Source: JBGPLH01 sp041486365 [NCBI: Thermodesulfobacteriota bacterium]
GTDB lineage: Bacteria; JAUYMQ01
NCBI GenBank assembly: GCA_041486365.1
Contig: JBGPLH010000044.1
Span: 1-15,081, forward strand
Length of the DNA stretch: 15,081 nt
Direction: 5' to 3'
Positions 1 to 6,622 of this stretch are shown in pieces; position 1 is the stretch's first letter, and the number at the start of each line of letters is the position of its first letter. Under the pieces are notes generated by a model. That model searched no databases and was not told the origin of the DNA. It was given only the letters and a program-made list of their open reading frames with translations. A program made the position numbers and the translations under genes.

Positions 1-741
1 GCCGCACTTCAGCATGAGGGGTTGATCCTGCATTATCAGCCCAAGTACGACGCCCGGTCCGGACGTATCTCAGGGATGGAAGCGTTGGTGCGCTTGCGCC
101 TCCCTGACGGCGGGCTGGCGCAACCCATGGAGTTCATCCCGATCGCTGAAGAGACAGGGCTGATTTTCCCTCTCGGCGAGTGGGTGATGCGAAGGGCCTG
201 CGCCCAGAATCGAACCTGGCAGGACGCGGGCCTCCCGCCGCTCCCCACGGCGGTGAACGTTTCGTCGCACCAGGTTCGGAAGCCGGGTCTTCTGGAGATC
301 GTGAAGAGCGCCCTCGAAGAGTCCGGTCTCGATCCCCGGCTTCTGGAGATCGAGATCACGGAGAGCGCCCTCATGGAAGACGAGGCCACGGTGACGGCCA
401 CGCTGGACGGCCTCAAGGGACTGGGAGTACGTATCTCACTCGATGATTTCGGCACCGGTTACTCGTCGCTGGGCCAGCTCAGCCGACTCCCCCTCGACGG
501 GATCAAGATCGACCGTTGCTTCCTGGCAAACATCGGTAGCGAGACACGCGGCGCAGCGATCATCCCCGCCGTGGTGGCGATGGCGCGTCGTCTGGGGCTC
601 ACGGTGACCGCGGAAGGCGTGGAGACTCCCGAGCAAAGGTCGTTCGCGGAAGCTGAAGGCTGCGATTTTCTCCAGGGCTTTCTCATTTCGCCCCCTCTCG
701 AGGCGGATGCGTTCGCCGATCTCGTCAGGAAAAGCAACTAG
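1..741 (+). CDS. EAL-domain cyclic-di-GMP phosphodiesterase, C-terminal part (cut by left edge)
   Basis: The reading frame is open from base 1, so this is the end of a longer gene, probably a GGDEF-EAL or sensor-EAL protein; the TTG at 22 is not a real start. The visible part is an almost complete EAL domain, which hydrolyses c-di-GMP to pGpG in the cytoplasm. It begins with the typical strand LHYQPKYD and then the signature GMEALVRL. Next come NVSSHQ (metal-binding Asn), EITESALMED (Glu), the loop-6 motif DDFGTGYSSL (Asp pair), KIDRCFL (catalytic-site Lys), TAEGVET (Glu) and GCDFLQGFLISPPL (Gln). All residues usually needed for catalysis appear present, so an active enzyme is likely. It is the only + strand gene and converges on the others. 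Any sensory or GGDEF domain lies outside the window. Confidence 0.95.
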   Translation, partial: AALQHEGLILHYQPKYDARSGRISGMEALVRLRLPDGGLAQPMEFIPIAEETGLIFPLGEWVMRRACAQNRTWQDAGLPPLPTAVNVSSHQVRKPGLLEIVKSALEESGLDPRLLEIEITESALMEDEATVTATLDGLKGLGVRISLDDFGTGYSSLGQLSRLPLDGIKIDRCFLANIGSETRGAAIIPAVVAMARRLGLTVTAEGVETPEQRSFAEAEGCDFLQGFLISPPLEADAFADLVRKSN

Positions 742-782
742 ACCGATATCTCCCACGCCCCCGTCCCCTCCCCTTTTCCTCC

Positions 783-844
783 CAGGAGCCTCGCGCTCCC
801 CCGCTACGCAGTGGAGGGCGCGATCGTGATCGGGATCGACTTGT
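783..844. repeat. 62-bp direct repeat, copy 1 (displaced duplicate of the molybdoenzyme gene 3' end)
   Basis: This stretch matches 2140-2201 in the same orientation at 59 of 62 positions, without gaps. The differences are two adjacent C/T changes near 798-799 and one T/C change near 812. The last 32 bp (813-844) are identical. Copy 2 is the genuine 3' end of the FdhF/YdeP-like gene plus 21 bp beyond it, so copy 1 is a detached gene end: on the - strand it still encodes the final residues SIPIT... and the TAG stop. Similarity ends at 844, and an IS-like inverted repeat starts 3 bp later. The 742-782 stretch before it is pyrimidine-rich and holds nothing I recognise. Confidence 0.93.
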
Positions 845-847
845 GAA

Positions 848-872
848 GGGGTCAGGCTTGACTTATTGACTT
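848..872. repeat. Left terminal inverted repeat (25 bp)
   Basis: Perfect inverse match to 1343-1367. The flanking bases 847/1368 and 873/1342 do not pair, so the repeat is exactly 25 bp. The TAA stop of the transposase remnant lies inside it. It begins 3 bp after the end of direct-repeat copy 1. Confidence 0.95.
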
Positions 873-1267
873 TTGAAGCACATCTCGGATCGAGGGGCGG
901 TTACGCGACCGAGATCTGCGTTCCTCTTAATCTCCCCCCGCAACCTTGCAGCGCCCCGGTGAGGCGCGGCCGGGTCGCGACCGAAGTGGCGCGCCAGCTC
1001 CGTCAACGTCCCATAGCCCCCTCTTAGCGTCAAAAAGGACACGCTGGGTTTCACCCGCGTAAGCCGCCTGGCCCGAGACGCCCCTGAAAGCTCGCCCTTG
1101 CTCACCCCCAGCTCGCGGATGTGGCGCTCGAATCGCTTGACGCCTTCGGAGACTAGCATCTCTAGGCCCAGGCGGTCACGGTCAGAGAAGAGGAGGTCGC
1201 CGCCGTTGCCGCGGAACATGACGTGGTAGAGCGCCCCTGGCGCGTGGATGCGTGGCTCTCGGGCCAT
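863..1267 (-). pseudogene. Y1 (IS200-like/REP-associated) transposase, internally deleted
   Basis: The 134-codon frame starts with the standard beginning of this family (MAREPRIHAPGALYHVMFRG, then FSDRDR) at an ATG with a GGAG-like site upstream. At about residue 50 it jumps from ...EGVKRFERHI to what is normally the C-terminal part (ELGVSKGELSGASRARR, then LTELARHFGRDPAA). Full-length relatives are roughly twice as long. The missing middle should contain the HUH motif (usually NHVHLL) and the catalytic Tyr, and neither is present. The deletion kept the reading frame. The C-terminal helix-turn-helix-like part, similar to the end of DnaA-type domains, survives. The stop codon is supplied by the left inverted repeat. 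A DNA-binding but non-cleaving product is conceivable; decay is more likely. Confidence 0.85.
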
Positions 1268-1342
1268 CCGGCTCCAGGCATCGCAGGGAACGACTCTCAG
1301 GGAGGATGACGGGTGAGGGACGGTCGAGGGATTTGAAGCGAC

Positions 1343-1367
1343 AAGTCAATAAGTCAAGCCTGACCCC
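1343..1367. repeat. Right terminal inverted repeat (25 bp)
   Basis: Exact reverse complement of 848-872. Its outer edge touches a short - strand open frame that enters from 1434 and ends inside the repeat. Confidence 0.95.
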
Positions 1368-1434
1368 GGTTGCAGTACTCTCTGCCCAGAAAGAGAGCAC
1401 TCGCCAGCCCCAGTCCGACGGCCTTCATCATCAT
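1354..1434 (-). other. 26-codon open frame, possibly a gene truncated by the IS element
   Basis: An ATGATGATG triple start at 1434 opens a frame reading MMMKAVGLGLASALFLGREY and a few more residues, ending at a TGA inside the right inverted repeat. The first 17 residues look like a hydrophobic leader or membrane segment. A GGGAG sequence lies only a few bases before the first ATG, which is tight. Because the stop comes from the inserted repeat, this may be the beginning of a once longer gene. It may equally be chance. I do not recognise the protein. The rest of 1435-1491 shows nothing else. Confidence 0.25.
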
Positions 1435-1491
1435 CGCTCCCAGCGCGCAGGCTAACGCTCCCAGCTCTGACGGCGCTTTGTCTATCCTTGG

Positions 1492-1860
1492 CTAACGTTT
1501 GTCCGGCTCCTCAAGCGCAGCAAGCGCCGTCGAGGCCAGGCGCCGTATTTCGCTCCATAACTCGCTTTGCTCCAGCGCCTCGCGCGTCCAGAGCCGGCTA
1601 TTTCTCTCACCACTCATCTCCTTGAGCTTGCGATCCACTGCTAACACAGCCTCGGCTTGTTCTTGGCTCATTGCGCCATCATCAACTAGCTGGCCGAGTA
1701 GAACCACTGAGTCGTATAGATCCAGAGCGAGTTCGTCTGCCGAATTCTGCAGCCCCTGTCCAGCGAGGTGCTTCACCTGTGCGGGCGCTTCCGCTGCAAG
1801 GGCGCGAAGGGCTCCCACCAGCGCACCAAACCTCCGGTCTCTGTCTCGCGATGCTGGCAT
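1492..1860 (-). CDS. Hypothetical 122-aa protein, candidate immunity protein
   Basis: I do not recognise the family with certainty. The chosen start (MPASRDRDRRFGALV) has GGAG 11 nt upstream, and its A overlaps the TGA stop of the toxin-like frame before it (TGATG), suggesting translational coupling. A longer frame runs up to 2001, but the extra residues are the wrong frame of the toxin-like sequence. The protein looks all-helical, acidic and soluble: an Ala/Leu-rich first half, DDGAMSQEQAEAVLAVDRKL in the middle and a conserved-looking end, LWTREALEQSELWSEIRRLA. Codon use is visibly less GC-rich than in the neighbours, a sign of transfer. A small helical protein directly after a toxin-like C-terminal fragment fits the standard order of polymorphic toxin and immunity genes; the function is inferred from context only. 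Confidence 0.65.
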   Translation of the reverse strand: MPASRDRDRRFGALVGALRALAAEAPAQVKHLAGQGLQNSADELALDLYDSVVLLGQLVDDGAMSQEQAEAVLAVDRKLKEMSGERNSRLWTREALEQSELWSEIRRLASTALAALEEPDKR

Positions 1861-2139
1861 CAGAAGATCAGCTCCGATAGGCCGCCCTCGGGACTCGACA
1901 CACGCCAGTAGGGATCGGGACCATGGTGACCGCCGCCCGGATGCCATCGGATGAGACGCCCGGTCGGGTTTCCAGCCTGGTTGTATTCCCGAAAGACCCA
2001 CCCCTCTCCCTGGTGAGCACCGCGGCCAAGTGTCTCGATGCGCCAGCCCTGTGTCTTTCCGAGGATTGCCTCGACATCCCGCGTACGGAGAGAAGTCGCT
2101 TCGGGAGGGAATCAGTGCGCGCCAGGCTTCAACACGCTG
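1860..2139 (-). pseudogene. Start-less fragment resembling a polymorphic-toxin C-terminal domain
   Basis: On the - strand a frame is open from 2111 to the TGA at 1860-1862 (83 codons) with no ATG, GTG or TTG at a useful place, so it is the end of a broken gene. It reads RDVEAILGKTQGWRIETLG, then GWVFREYNQAGNPTGR, LIRWHPGGGHHGPDPYWRVS and finishes LSELIF. The His/Gly-rich block followed by PYWRVS is dense in conserved-type residues and looks like a catalytic or core motif of a secreted toxin tip; I cannot name the family. Just upstream (2112-2139) another frame reads RVEAWRALIPSR, which could join by a single frameshift near 2108. The fragment ends where direct-repeat copy 2 begins, so the rest of the gene is gone. 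The stop overlaps the next gene's start. Confidence 0.55.
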
Positions 2140-2201
2140 CAGGAGCCTCGCGCTTTCCCGCTACGCAGCGGAGGGCGCGATCGTGATCGGGATCGACTTG
2201 T
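2140..2201. repeat. 62-bp direct repeat, copy 2 (native 3' end of the molybdoenzyme gene)
   Basis: This is the partner of 783-844. It includes the last 41 bp of the FdhF/YdeP-like gene, its stop codon and 21 bp downstream. It is contiguous with the intact gene, so this copy holds the original or restored gene end. The arrangement resembles the attL/attR pair left by an element that integrates at a gene's 3' end, but no integrase is present in the 1.3 kb between. Confidence 0.93.
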
Positions 2202-4398
2202 AGGTGGGCGTGCGGCTCTTCTCCGCGAAGGAGGTCACGGGCACGAGGACGTTCGCCTCGGGGAAGTACGCGGCCGCGCAGCGGCGCGGGAGATCGTAGG
2301 GGACGACGCGGAAGCCGCGGGCGACGCGCGACTCGCCGTCCACGTGGCTCGTGATGTCCACCCGCTGGCCCGCGCGGAGCCCCGCGGCCGGAATCTCGTC
2401 GGCGCGCAGGAACACGACACGCCGGTCTCCGGAGATCCCGCGGTAGCGATCGTCCTGGCTGTAGACCGTGGTGTTGAACTGGTCGTGGCTCCGGATCGTC
2501 ATGAGGAGGAACTGCCCCGGCGCGAGCGTGATCCGCGGCGTCGGATGCGTCGTGAAGCGCGCTTTCCCCGAGGGTGTGGCGAACTCGCGCGCGCGAGGGC
2601 CGCTCGGCAGCAGGAAGCCGCCGGGCTCTCGCGCGCGGCGGTTGAAGTCGTCGAAGCCGGGGATCACGCGGGCGATCCGATCGCGGATCCGGTCGTAGTC
2701 CTCCACCAGCGCCTCCCAGGACACGCCCCCGCCATCGCCGAGCGTCGCGCGCGCCAGGCCCGCCACGATGGCGGGCTCGCTTCGCAGCGCGTCCGACGCG
2801 GGTTCGAGGTGACCCTGGGAGCGGTGCACCACGCTCATCGAGTTCTCCACCGTGACGAACTGCGGGCCGCCCTTCTGCACGTCGCGCTCCGTGCGCCCCA
2901 GGCAGGGCAGCAGCAGGGCCTCTTCACCCGTCACGAGGTGCGAGCGGTTCAGGGTCGTCGCCACGTGCGCGGTGAGGCGGCAGCGCGAGAGGGCCCCGGC
3001 GGTGAGCTCCGTGTCGGGCGACGCCACGAGGAAGTTTCCGCCGAGGCCGAAGAACACCTTCGCGCGCCCCTCGCTCATCGCCTGGATGGCCCCGACCGTG
3101 TCGACTCCGTGCTTCACGGGCGGCTCGAACGCGAACTCGCGGCCCAGCCCCTCGAGGAACGCGGGGGTGGGTCTCTCCCAGATCCCCATCGTGCGGTCCC
3201 CCTGCACGTTGCTGTGGCCCCGCACCGGGCACAGGCCCGCACCGGGACGTCCGATGTTGCCGCGCAGGAGCATCAGGTTCACGATCTCCTGGACGTTCGC
3301 CACGGCGTGCCGGTGCTGCGTGAGCCCCATGGCCCAACAGGCGATCACGCTCCCGGCCAGGACGTACTCCGTCGCCGCCGCCCGCATCTCTTCCCGCGAG
3401 ACGCCGCACGCCTCGACGAGATCCTCGAAGCGCAGCGCGTCGAGGTGAGCGCGCCAGGCCTCGAACCCCTCGGTGTGCGCCCGGATGAAATCCAGGTCGA
3501 GCACCTTCCCCTGCGCCCGCTCCTCGGCCAGGAGCACCTCCTTCGCGATCCCCTGGAGCAGCGCCACGTCGCCGCCGATCCGGACCTGCAGGAAGAGGTC
3601 GGAGATCGGCGTCCCGCCCGTCAGCATCTCGAGCGGGTGCTTCGGGTGGGCGAAGCGGACGAGGGAGACTTCCCGGAGCGGGTTGATGCTCACGATCCGG
3701 CAGCCGCGGCGCCGCGCCGCGTCCAGCGTGGTGAACATCCGCGGGTGGTTCGAGCCCGGGTTCTGCCCGATGATCAGGATCAGGTCCGCCTGCGCGAAGT
3801 CCTCGATCCAGACCGTGCCCTTGCCGGCGCCGATCACCTCCGTGAGCCCCGTCCCGCTGGACTCGTGGCACATGTTCGAGCAGTCGGGGAGATTGTTCGT
3901 GCCGTACAGGCGCACGAAGAGCTGGTAGAGGAAGGCGGCCTCGTTGCTCGTGCGGCCGGAGGTGTAGAAGATCGCCTCGTCGGGCGAATCGAGGTCGCGC
4001 AGAACCTCCGCGACGCGCGCGAAGGCCTCGTCCCAGCCCACCGGCTCGTAGCGATCGCTCCCCGCGCGCCGGATCATCGGGTGCGTGAGCCGTCCCTGCG
4101 CCTCGAGCCACTGGTCGGGTCGATCGAGGAGCGCCGGGATCGTCCACCGCGCGAAGAACTCCGGTGTCACGCGCCGGGTCGTCGCCTCGTGGGCCACGTG
4201 CTTCGCGCCGTTCTCGCAGAACTCCAGCGCGTCGCGAACGCCCGGCTCGGGCCAGGCGCAGCCGGGACAGTCGAAGCCCTCCGGCTGGTTCACGCGCAGC
4301 ATCGTGCGCGGCCCGCGCAGGAGGCCCATGCGCGCCGTCTCCCGGAGGGCGCCCGTGATGGCGCCCAGGCCGCCGCCGGACTTCGGAGCGCGTTTCAT
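2161..4398 (-). CDS. FdhF/YdeP-type molybdopterin oxidoreductase
   Basis: The protein has 745 aa, close to E. coli YdeP, and belongs to the formate-dehydrogenase-alpha-like group of Mo-bisMGD enzymes. The N-terminus carries FDCPGCAWPEP (Cys44, Cys47) and a third Cys at 61 (FCENG), not the four-Cys 4Fe-4S pattern of classical FdhF. Residues 171-184 (PDCSNMCHESSGTG) align with the selenocysteine loop of FdhF, so Cys177 is the likely Mo ligand. Further family signatures are TSGRTSNEAAFLYQ, IIGQNPGSNHPRM, CWAMGLTQHRHAV, RGNIGRPGAGLCPVRGHSNV and the C-terminal cofactor-binding stretch TIRSHDQFNTTVY. There is no Tat signal, so it is probably cytoplasmic. The substrate is unknown; in E. coli ydeP is linked to acid resistance. 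The ATG overlaps the fdhD stop (ATGA). Its 3' end is duplicated at 783-844. Confidence 0.93.
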   Translation of the reverse strand: MKRAPKSGGGLGAITGALRETARMGLLRGPRTMLRVNQPEGFDCPGCAWPEPGVRDALEFCENGAKHVAHEATTRRVTPEFFARWTIPALLDRPDQWLEAQGRLTHPMIRRAGSDRYEPVGWDEAFARVAEVLRDLDSPDEAIFYTSGRTSNEAAFLYQLFVRLYGTNNLPDCSNMCHESSGTGLTEVIGAGKGTVWIEDFAQADLILIIGQNPGSNHPRMFTTLDAARRRGCRIVSINPLREVSLVRFAHPKHPLEMLTGGTPISDLFLQVRIGGDVALLQGIAKEVLLAEERAQGKVLDLDFIRAHTEGFEAWRAHLDALRFEDLVEACGVSREEMRAAATEYVLAGSVIACWAMGLTQHRHAVANVQEIVNLMLLRGNIGRPGAGLCPVRGHSNVQGDRTMGIWERPTPAFLEGLGREFAFEPPVKHGVDTVGAIQAMSEGRAKVFFGLGGNFLVASPDTELTAGALSRCRLTAHVATTLNRSHLVTGEEALLLPCLGRTERDVQKGGPQFVTVENSMSVVHRSQGHLEPASDALRSEPAIVAGLARATLGDGGGVSWEALVEDYDRIRDRIARVIPGFDDFNRRAREPGGFLLPSGPRAREFATPSGKARFTTHPTPRITLAPGQFLLMTIRSHDQFNTTVYSQDDRYRGISGDRRVVFLRADEIPAAGLRAGQRVDITSHVDGESRVARGFRVVPYDLPRRCAAAYFPEANVLVPVTSFAEKSRTPTYKSIPITIAPSAA

Positions 4399-5258
4399 GG
4401 AATAGACCTCACCCGGTCGCGGCGGCCGTACACGTTCATTCCCGAGCCCCGCAGGAAACCAATGAGGGTCAGACCCGCTTCCTCCGCGAGCCGCACCGCG
4501 AGCGACGTCGGGGCCGACACCGCGGCCACCACGGGAATTCGCGCGGCCAGGGCCTTCTGCACGATCTCGTAGGAGACGCGGCCCGAAACGATCAGCGCGT
4601 GCCCCGCGAGCGGGAGCCGCCCGGCCCTGCCCGCCCAGCCGATCACCTTATCCACCGCGTTGTGGCGCCCCACGTCCTCCCGCGCCGCCAGCAGGTTTCC
4701 GTCTCGGTCGAACAGCCCCGCCGCGTGGAGCCCTCCCGTGCGGGCAAAGACCTCCTGCTCATCCCGCAGGCGCGCGGGGAGACCGTAGAAGAACTCCGCC
4801 GGGAACGCCGCGCCGTCCTCCAGCGGCGGTGCCGTGCGCAAAACGTTCTCGATCGTGGCCTTGCCACAGATCCCGCAGGAGGCGCTGGCGTAGAGGTTGC
4901 GCCGGAGCGCCTCGAGGTCCACGCGAACGCCGGGGCGGAGCGTGACGCGGATCACGTTGTCCTCGGCCTCGGGATCGGGCACGCGGCTGCAGTGACGCAC
5001 GCTCGCGACCTCGTCCAGCGAGGCAATCACGCGCTCCGTGAGGAGGAAGCCGAGCGCCAGCTCCTCGTCATGGCCCGGCGTGCGCATGACCACCGCCAGG
5101 GAAGCGCCGCCGAGCCGGATCTCCAGCGGCTCCTCCCGCGCGACGGCGTCCTCCAGGAGCCGGGCGTGGCGACGTTCGAAGCGGGCGACGGGGACGGTGC
5201 GGACCGAGTCCTCCTGGCCGGGGAGGCCGATGGATTCGGGATCGAGACGTGGCTTCAT
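4395..5258 (-). CDS. fdhD: FdhD, sulfurtransferase for Mo-cofactor activation
   Basis: FdhD transfers sulfur from a cysteine desulfurase to the bis-MGD cofactor of formate-dehydrogenase-type enzymes; without it such enzymes are inactive. The 287-aa protein shows the family features: EEPLEIRLGG, MRTPGHDEELALGFLLTE, the sulfur-carrying CGICG motif (Cys128 and Cys131 from the chosen start), TGGLHAAGLFD, REDVGRHNAVDKVIG, VSGRVSYEIVQKA and SAPTSLAVRLAEEAGLTLIGFLRG. I prefer the ATG at 5258 (MKPRLDPE) over a TTG 12 codons upstream, though neither has a strong Shine-Dalgarno site. It overlaps the molybdoenzyme gene by 4 nt, so the two are surely co-translated and the downstream enzyme is its client. 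Confidence 0.96.
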   Translation of the reverse strand: MKPRLDPESIGLPGQEDSVRTVPVARFERRHARLLEDAVAREEPLEIRLGGASLAVVMRTPGHDEELALGFLLTERVIASLDEVASVRHCSRVPDPEAEDNVIRVTLRPGVRVDLEALRRNLYASASCGICGKATIENVLRTAPPLEDGAAFPAEFFYGLPARLRDEQEVFARTGGLHAAGLFDRDGNLLAAREDVGRHNAVDKVIGWAGRAGRLPLAGHALIVSGRVSYEIVQKALAARIPVVAAVSAPTSLAVRLAEEAGLTLIGFLRGSGMNVYGRRDRVRSIP

Positions 5259-5324
5259 GGCGGGAAGGATCGCGCATCGGTTCGGGAAAGACAATGGCGG
5301 CGGGCGATGGGAGCGTCGCGGGCG

Positions 5325-6446
5325 TCAGCGCTCCAGCGCGCCCCAGGCGGGGAGCGGACCGGCCGTCAGGATCGCGTTCGCCACCATCTCCCCGGCGCGC
5401 ACGCCGAGCGCGACGCCGTGCCCGGCATAGGCGCCGGTCACGATCACGCGGGGATTCCCGGGAAGGCGCCCGAGGAGAGGCGTGCGGCCCGAGGCGAATG
5501 CGATGGGGCCGCCCCAGCGATGTGTGAAGTGGACCTGAGCCAGCGCGGGATGCAGCCCCCGCACCCGCGCCTCGAGCAGGGCGAAGGATTCCAGGGCTTC
5601 CGGGTCGCGAAGGCGAAGCCGGCAGAGGTCCCCGGTCTCGTCGAAGAGGAGACCCGCCCCGAAGATGACGCGTCCGTCGGCGAGCACGCGGCCCCAGAGA
5701 TAGGGGAGATCGATCGTGTAGAAGGGCTCGCCGCCGGAAAGGCCGAGCGCGTCGATCGCGCTTTCGTCCAGCGGATCGACGCAGACCGCGAGGGTGAGCG
5801 CGGGGTGGACCGCTTCGGAGAGGGAGACGACGAGGGGCGTATAGGCGTTCACGGCGAGGACGACGTGGCCGGCCTCGATCACGTCGTCACCGACGCGCAA
5901 TCGCGCAGCGGGGCCCTCTTCGATCGATCGCACGGGCGCGCCCTCGTGGATCGTCGCGCCCGCTCTCATCGCCGCCCGCGCCAGTCCCTCGACGAGCGCG
6001 CCCGGATCGAGCGTGCCCCCCTCCGCCTTCCCGGCCACGCACAGCCCGCGATCGCCGTCGCGCCAGAGCGTCGCGCCCGCGCCGTGCTCCAGCTCGAGGC
6101 ATCCCGGCAATCGGAGATCGCAGGCGATCCCTTCCCGCTCGATCACCGCCGCGAGCGCGTCGAGGCAGTGGTCGGCCCCCGGGAGCGGGCCCACGGCCGT
6201 CCCCTCCAGCGCGATCCCGCCCGTTCTTCCGCTGGCGCCGGCGCCGACACGGCGCGCCTCCAGCACGCTCACGTCGAGCCCGGCCCCGGCCAGGTGGAGC
6301 GCGGCGGAGAGTCCCGTGAACCCCGCCCCCACCACCGCCACGTCGCAGCGCCGCGGCACGTCCGCCGGGGGGATGTCCGGCATCACGCTCCAGGGAGCGG
6401 TTCCCCAGCGGGCGGGAGCATCGACGGTTCCGCGCCTGCGTTCCAT
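5325..6446 (-). CDS. DAO-family FAD-dependent oxidoreductase
   Basis: A 373-aa flavoprotein of the D-amino-acid/glycine oxidase and PuuB-like group. Residues 35-55 form the Rossmann strand with GxGxxG (Gly40, Gly42, Gly45: VVGAGFTGLSAALHLA), followed by Glu63 in VLEARRVGAGASGRTGG, which binds the ADP ribose. A short Trp-containing lead (ARWGTAPWSV) precedes it, as in gamma-glutamylputrescine oxidases. The C-terminus has THRWGGPIAF, ASGRTPLLGRLPG and the FAD-closing GAYAGHGVALGVRAGE. Such enzymes oxidise amines or amino acids to imines and make H2O2; the substrate here cannot be told. The ATG at 6446 has GGAG 9 nt upstream. A RidA remnant ends 19 nt before it, and fdhD follows after 66 nt. Confidence 0.9.
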   Translation of the reverse strand: MERRRGTVDAPARWGTAPWSVMPDIPPADVPRRCDVAVVGAGFTGLSAALHLAGAGLDVSVLEARRVGAGASGRTGGIALEGTAVGPLPGADHCLDALAAVIEREGIACDLRLPGCLELEHGAGATLWRDGDRGLCVAGKAEGGTLDPGALVEGLARAAMRAGATIHEGAPVRSIEEGPAARLRVGDDVIEAGHVVLAVNAYTPLVVSLSEAVHPALTLAVCVDPLDESAIDALGLSGGEPFYTIDLPYLWGRVLADGRVIFGAGLLFDETGDLCRLRLRDPEALESFALLEARVRGLHPALAQVHFTHRWGGPIAFASGRTPLLGRLPGNPRVIVTGAYAGHGVALGVRAGEMVANAILTAGPLPAWGALER

Positions 6447-6465
6447 TGGCCTGTCTCCGGTGTGC

Positions 6466-6582
6466 TCACCGCCCCGCGCGCGCGGGGCTCTGCGCGATGC
6501 AGTCCATCTCGACGGCCGCCCCCAGCGCGAGCGCGGCGTGCGAGAAAACGGGAAGCCGCCCGACCCCTTCCACGTTTAGCAT
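6466..6582 (-). pseudogene. Internally deleted RidA/YjgF-family remnant
   Basis: A 38-codon frame from ATG 6582 to TGA 6466 reads MLNVEGVGRLPVFSHAALAL and then GAAVEMDCIAQSPARAGR. The first part matches how RidA-like proteins begin (a short lead, GRLPVFSHA, before the G-D-L-V-F-V-S-G strand). The second matches how they end (ALGAAVEMDCIA, like the I-E-I-E-A-I-A ending of RidA). The roughly 90 residues between, including the catalytic Arg region, are missing, and the junction is in frame. RidA enzymes hydrolyse the reactive enamine/imine products of amino-acid oxidases, so the place between the isomerase gene (40 nt away) and a DAO-type oxidase (19 nt away) fits a former partner. A 38-aa peptide cannot form the RidA trimer. 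The assignment rests on motif resemblance only. Confidence 0.6.
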
Positions 6583-6622
6583 TCGGGGTCCGCCCATCCC
6601 GATCGATCCTTTCCATGCCCGC

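Larger units (their letters stand above)
848..1367 (-). mobile_element. IS200/IS605-like (RAYT-type) element remnant with perfect 25-bp terminal inverted repeats
   Basis: The 520-bp segment is framed by 848-872 and 1343-1367, which are exact reverse complements over 25 bp (core GTCAGGCTTGACTTATTGAC). Inside lies a shortened Y1-type transposase gene on the - strand. Similar GGGTCAGG...TTGAC ends often flank genes of this transposase class in environmental bacteria (recalled, not searched). The transposase lacks its catalytic centre, so the unit cannot move by itself; it could be mobilised in trans only if a full-length relative exists elsewhere in the genome. Whether the inverted repeats are true ends or adjoining REP-type palindromes cannot be decided here. 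Confidence 0.8.

Noticed and set aside
783-2201. Simple target-site duplication by a transposon
   Set aside because: Sixty-two base pairs is far too long for known transposon target duplications, and the IS ends lie inside and adjacent to only one copy.
2038-4572. 844-codon open frame on the + strand opposite the molybdoenzyme
   Set aside because: It is antisense to a gene with clear family motifs, very rich in Arg/Ala/His and without any domain signature. Long antisense frames are expected at this GC content.
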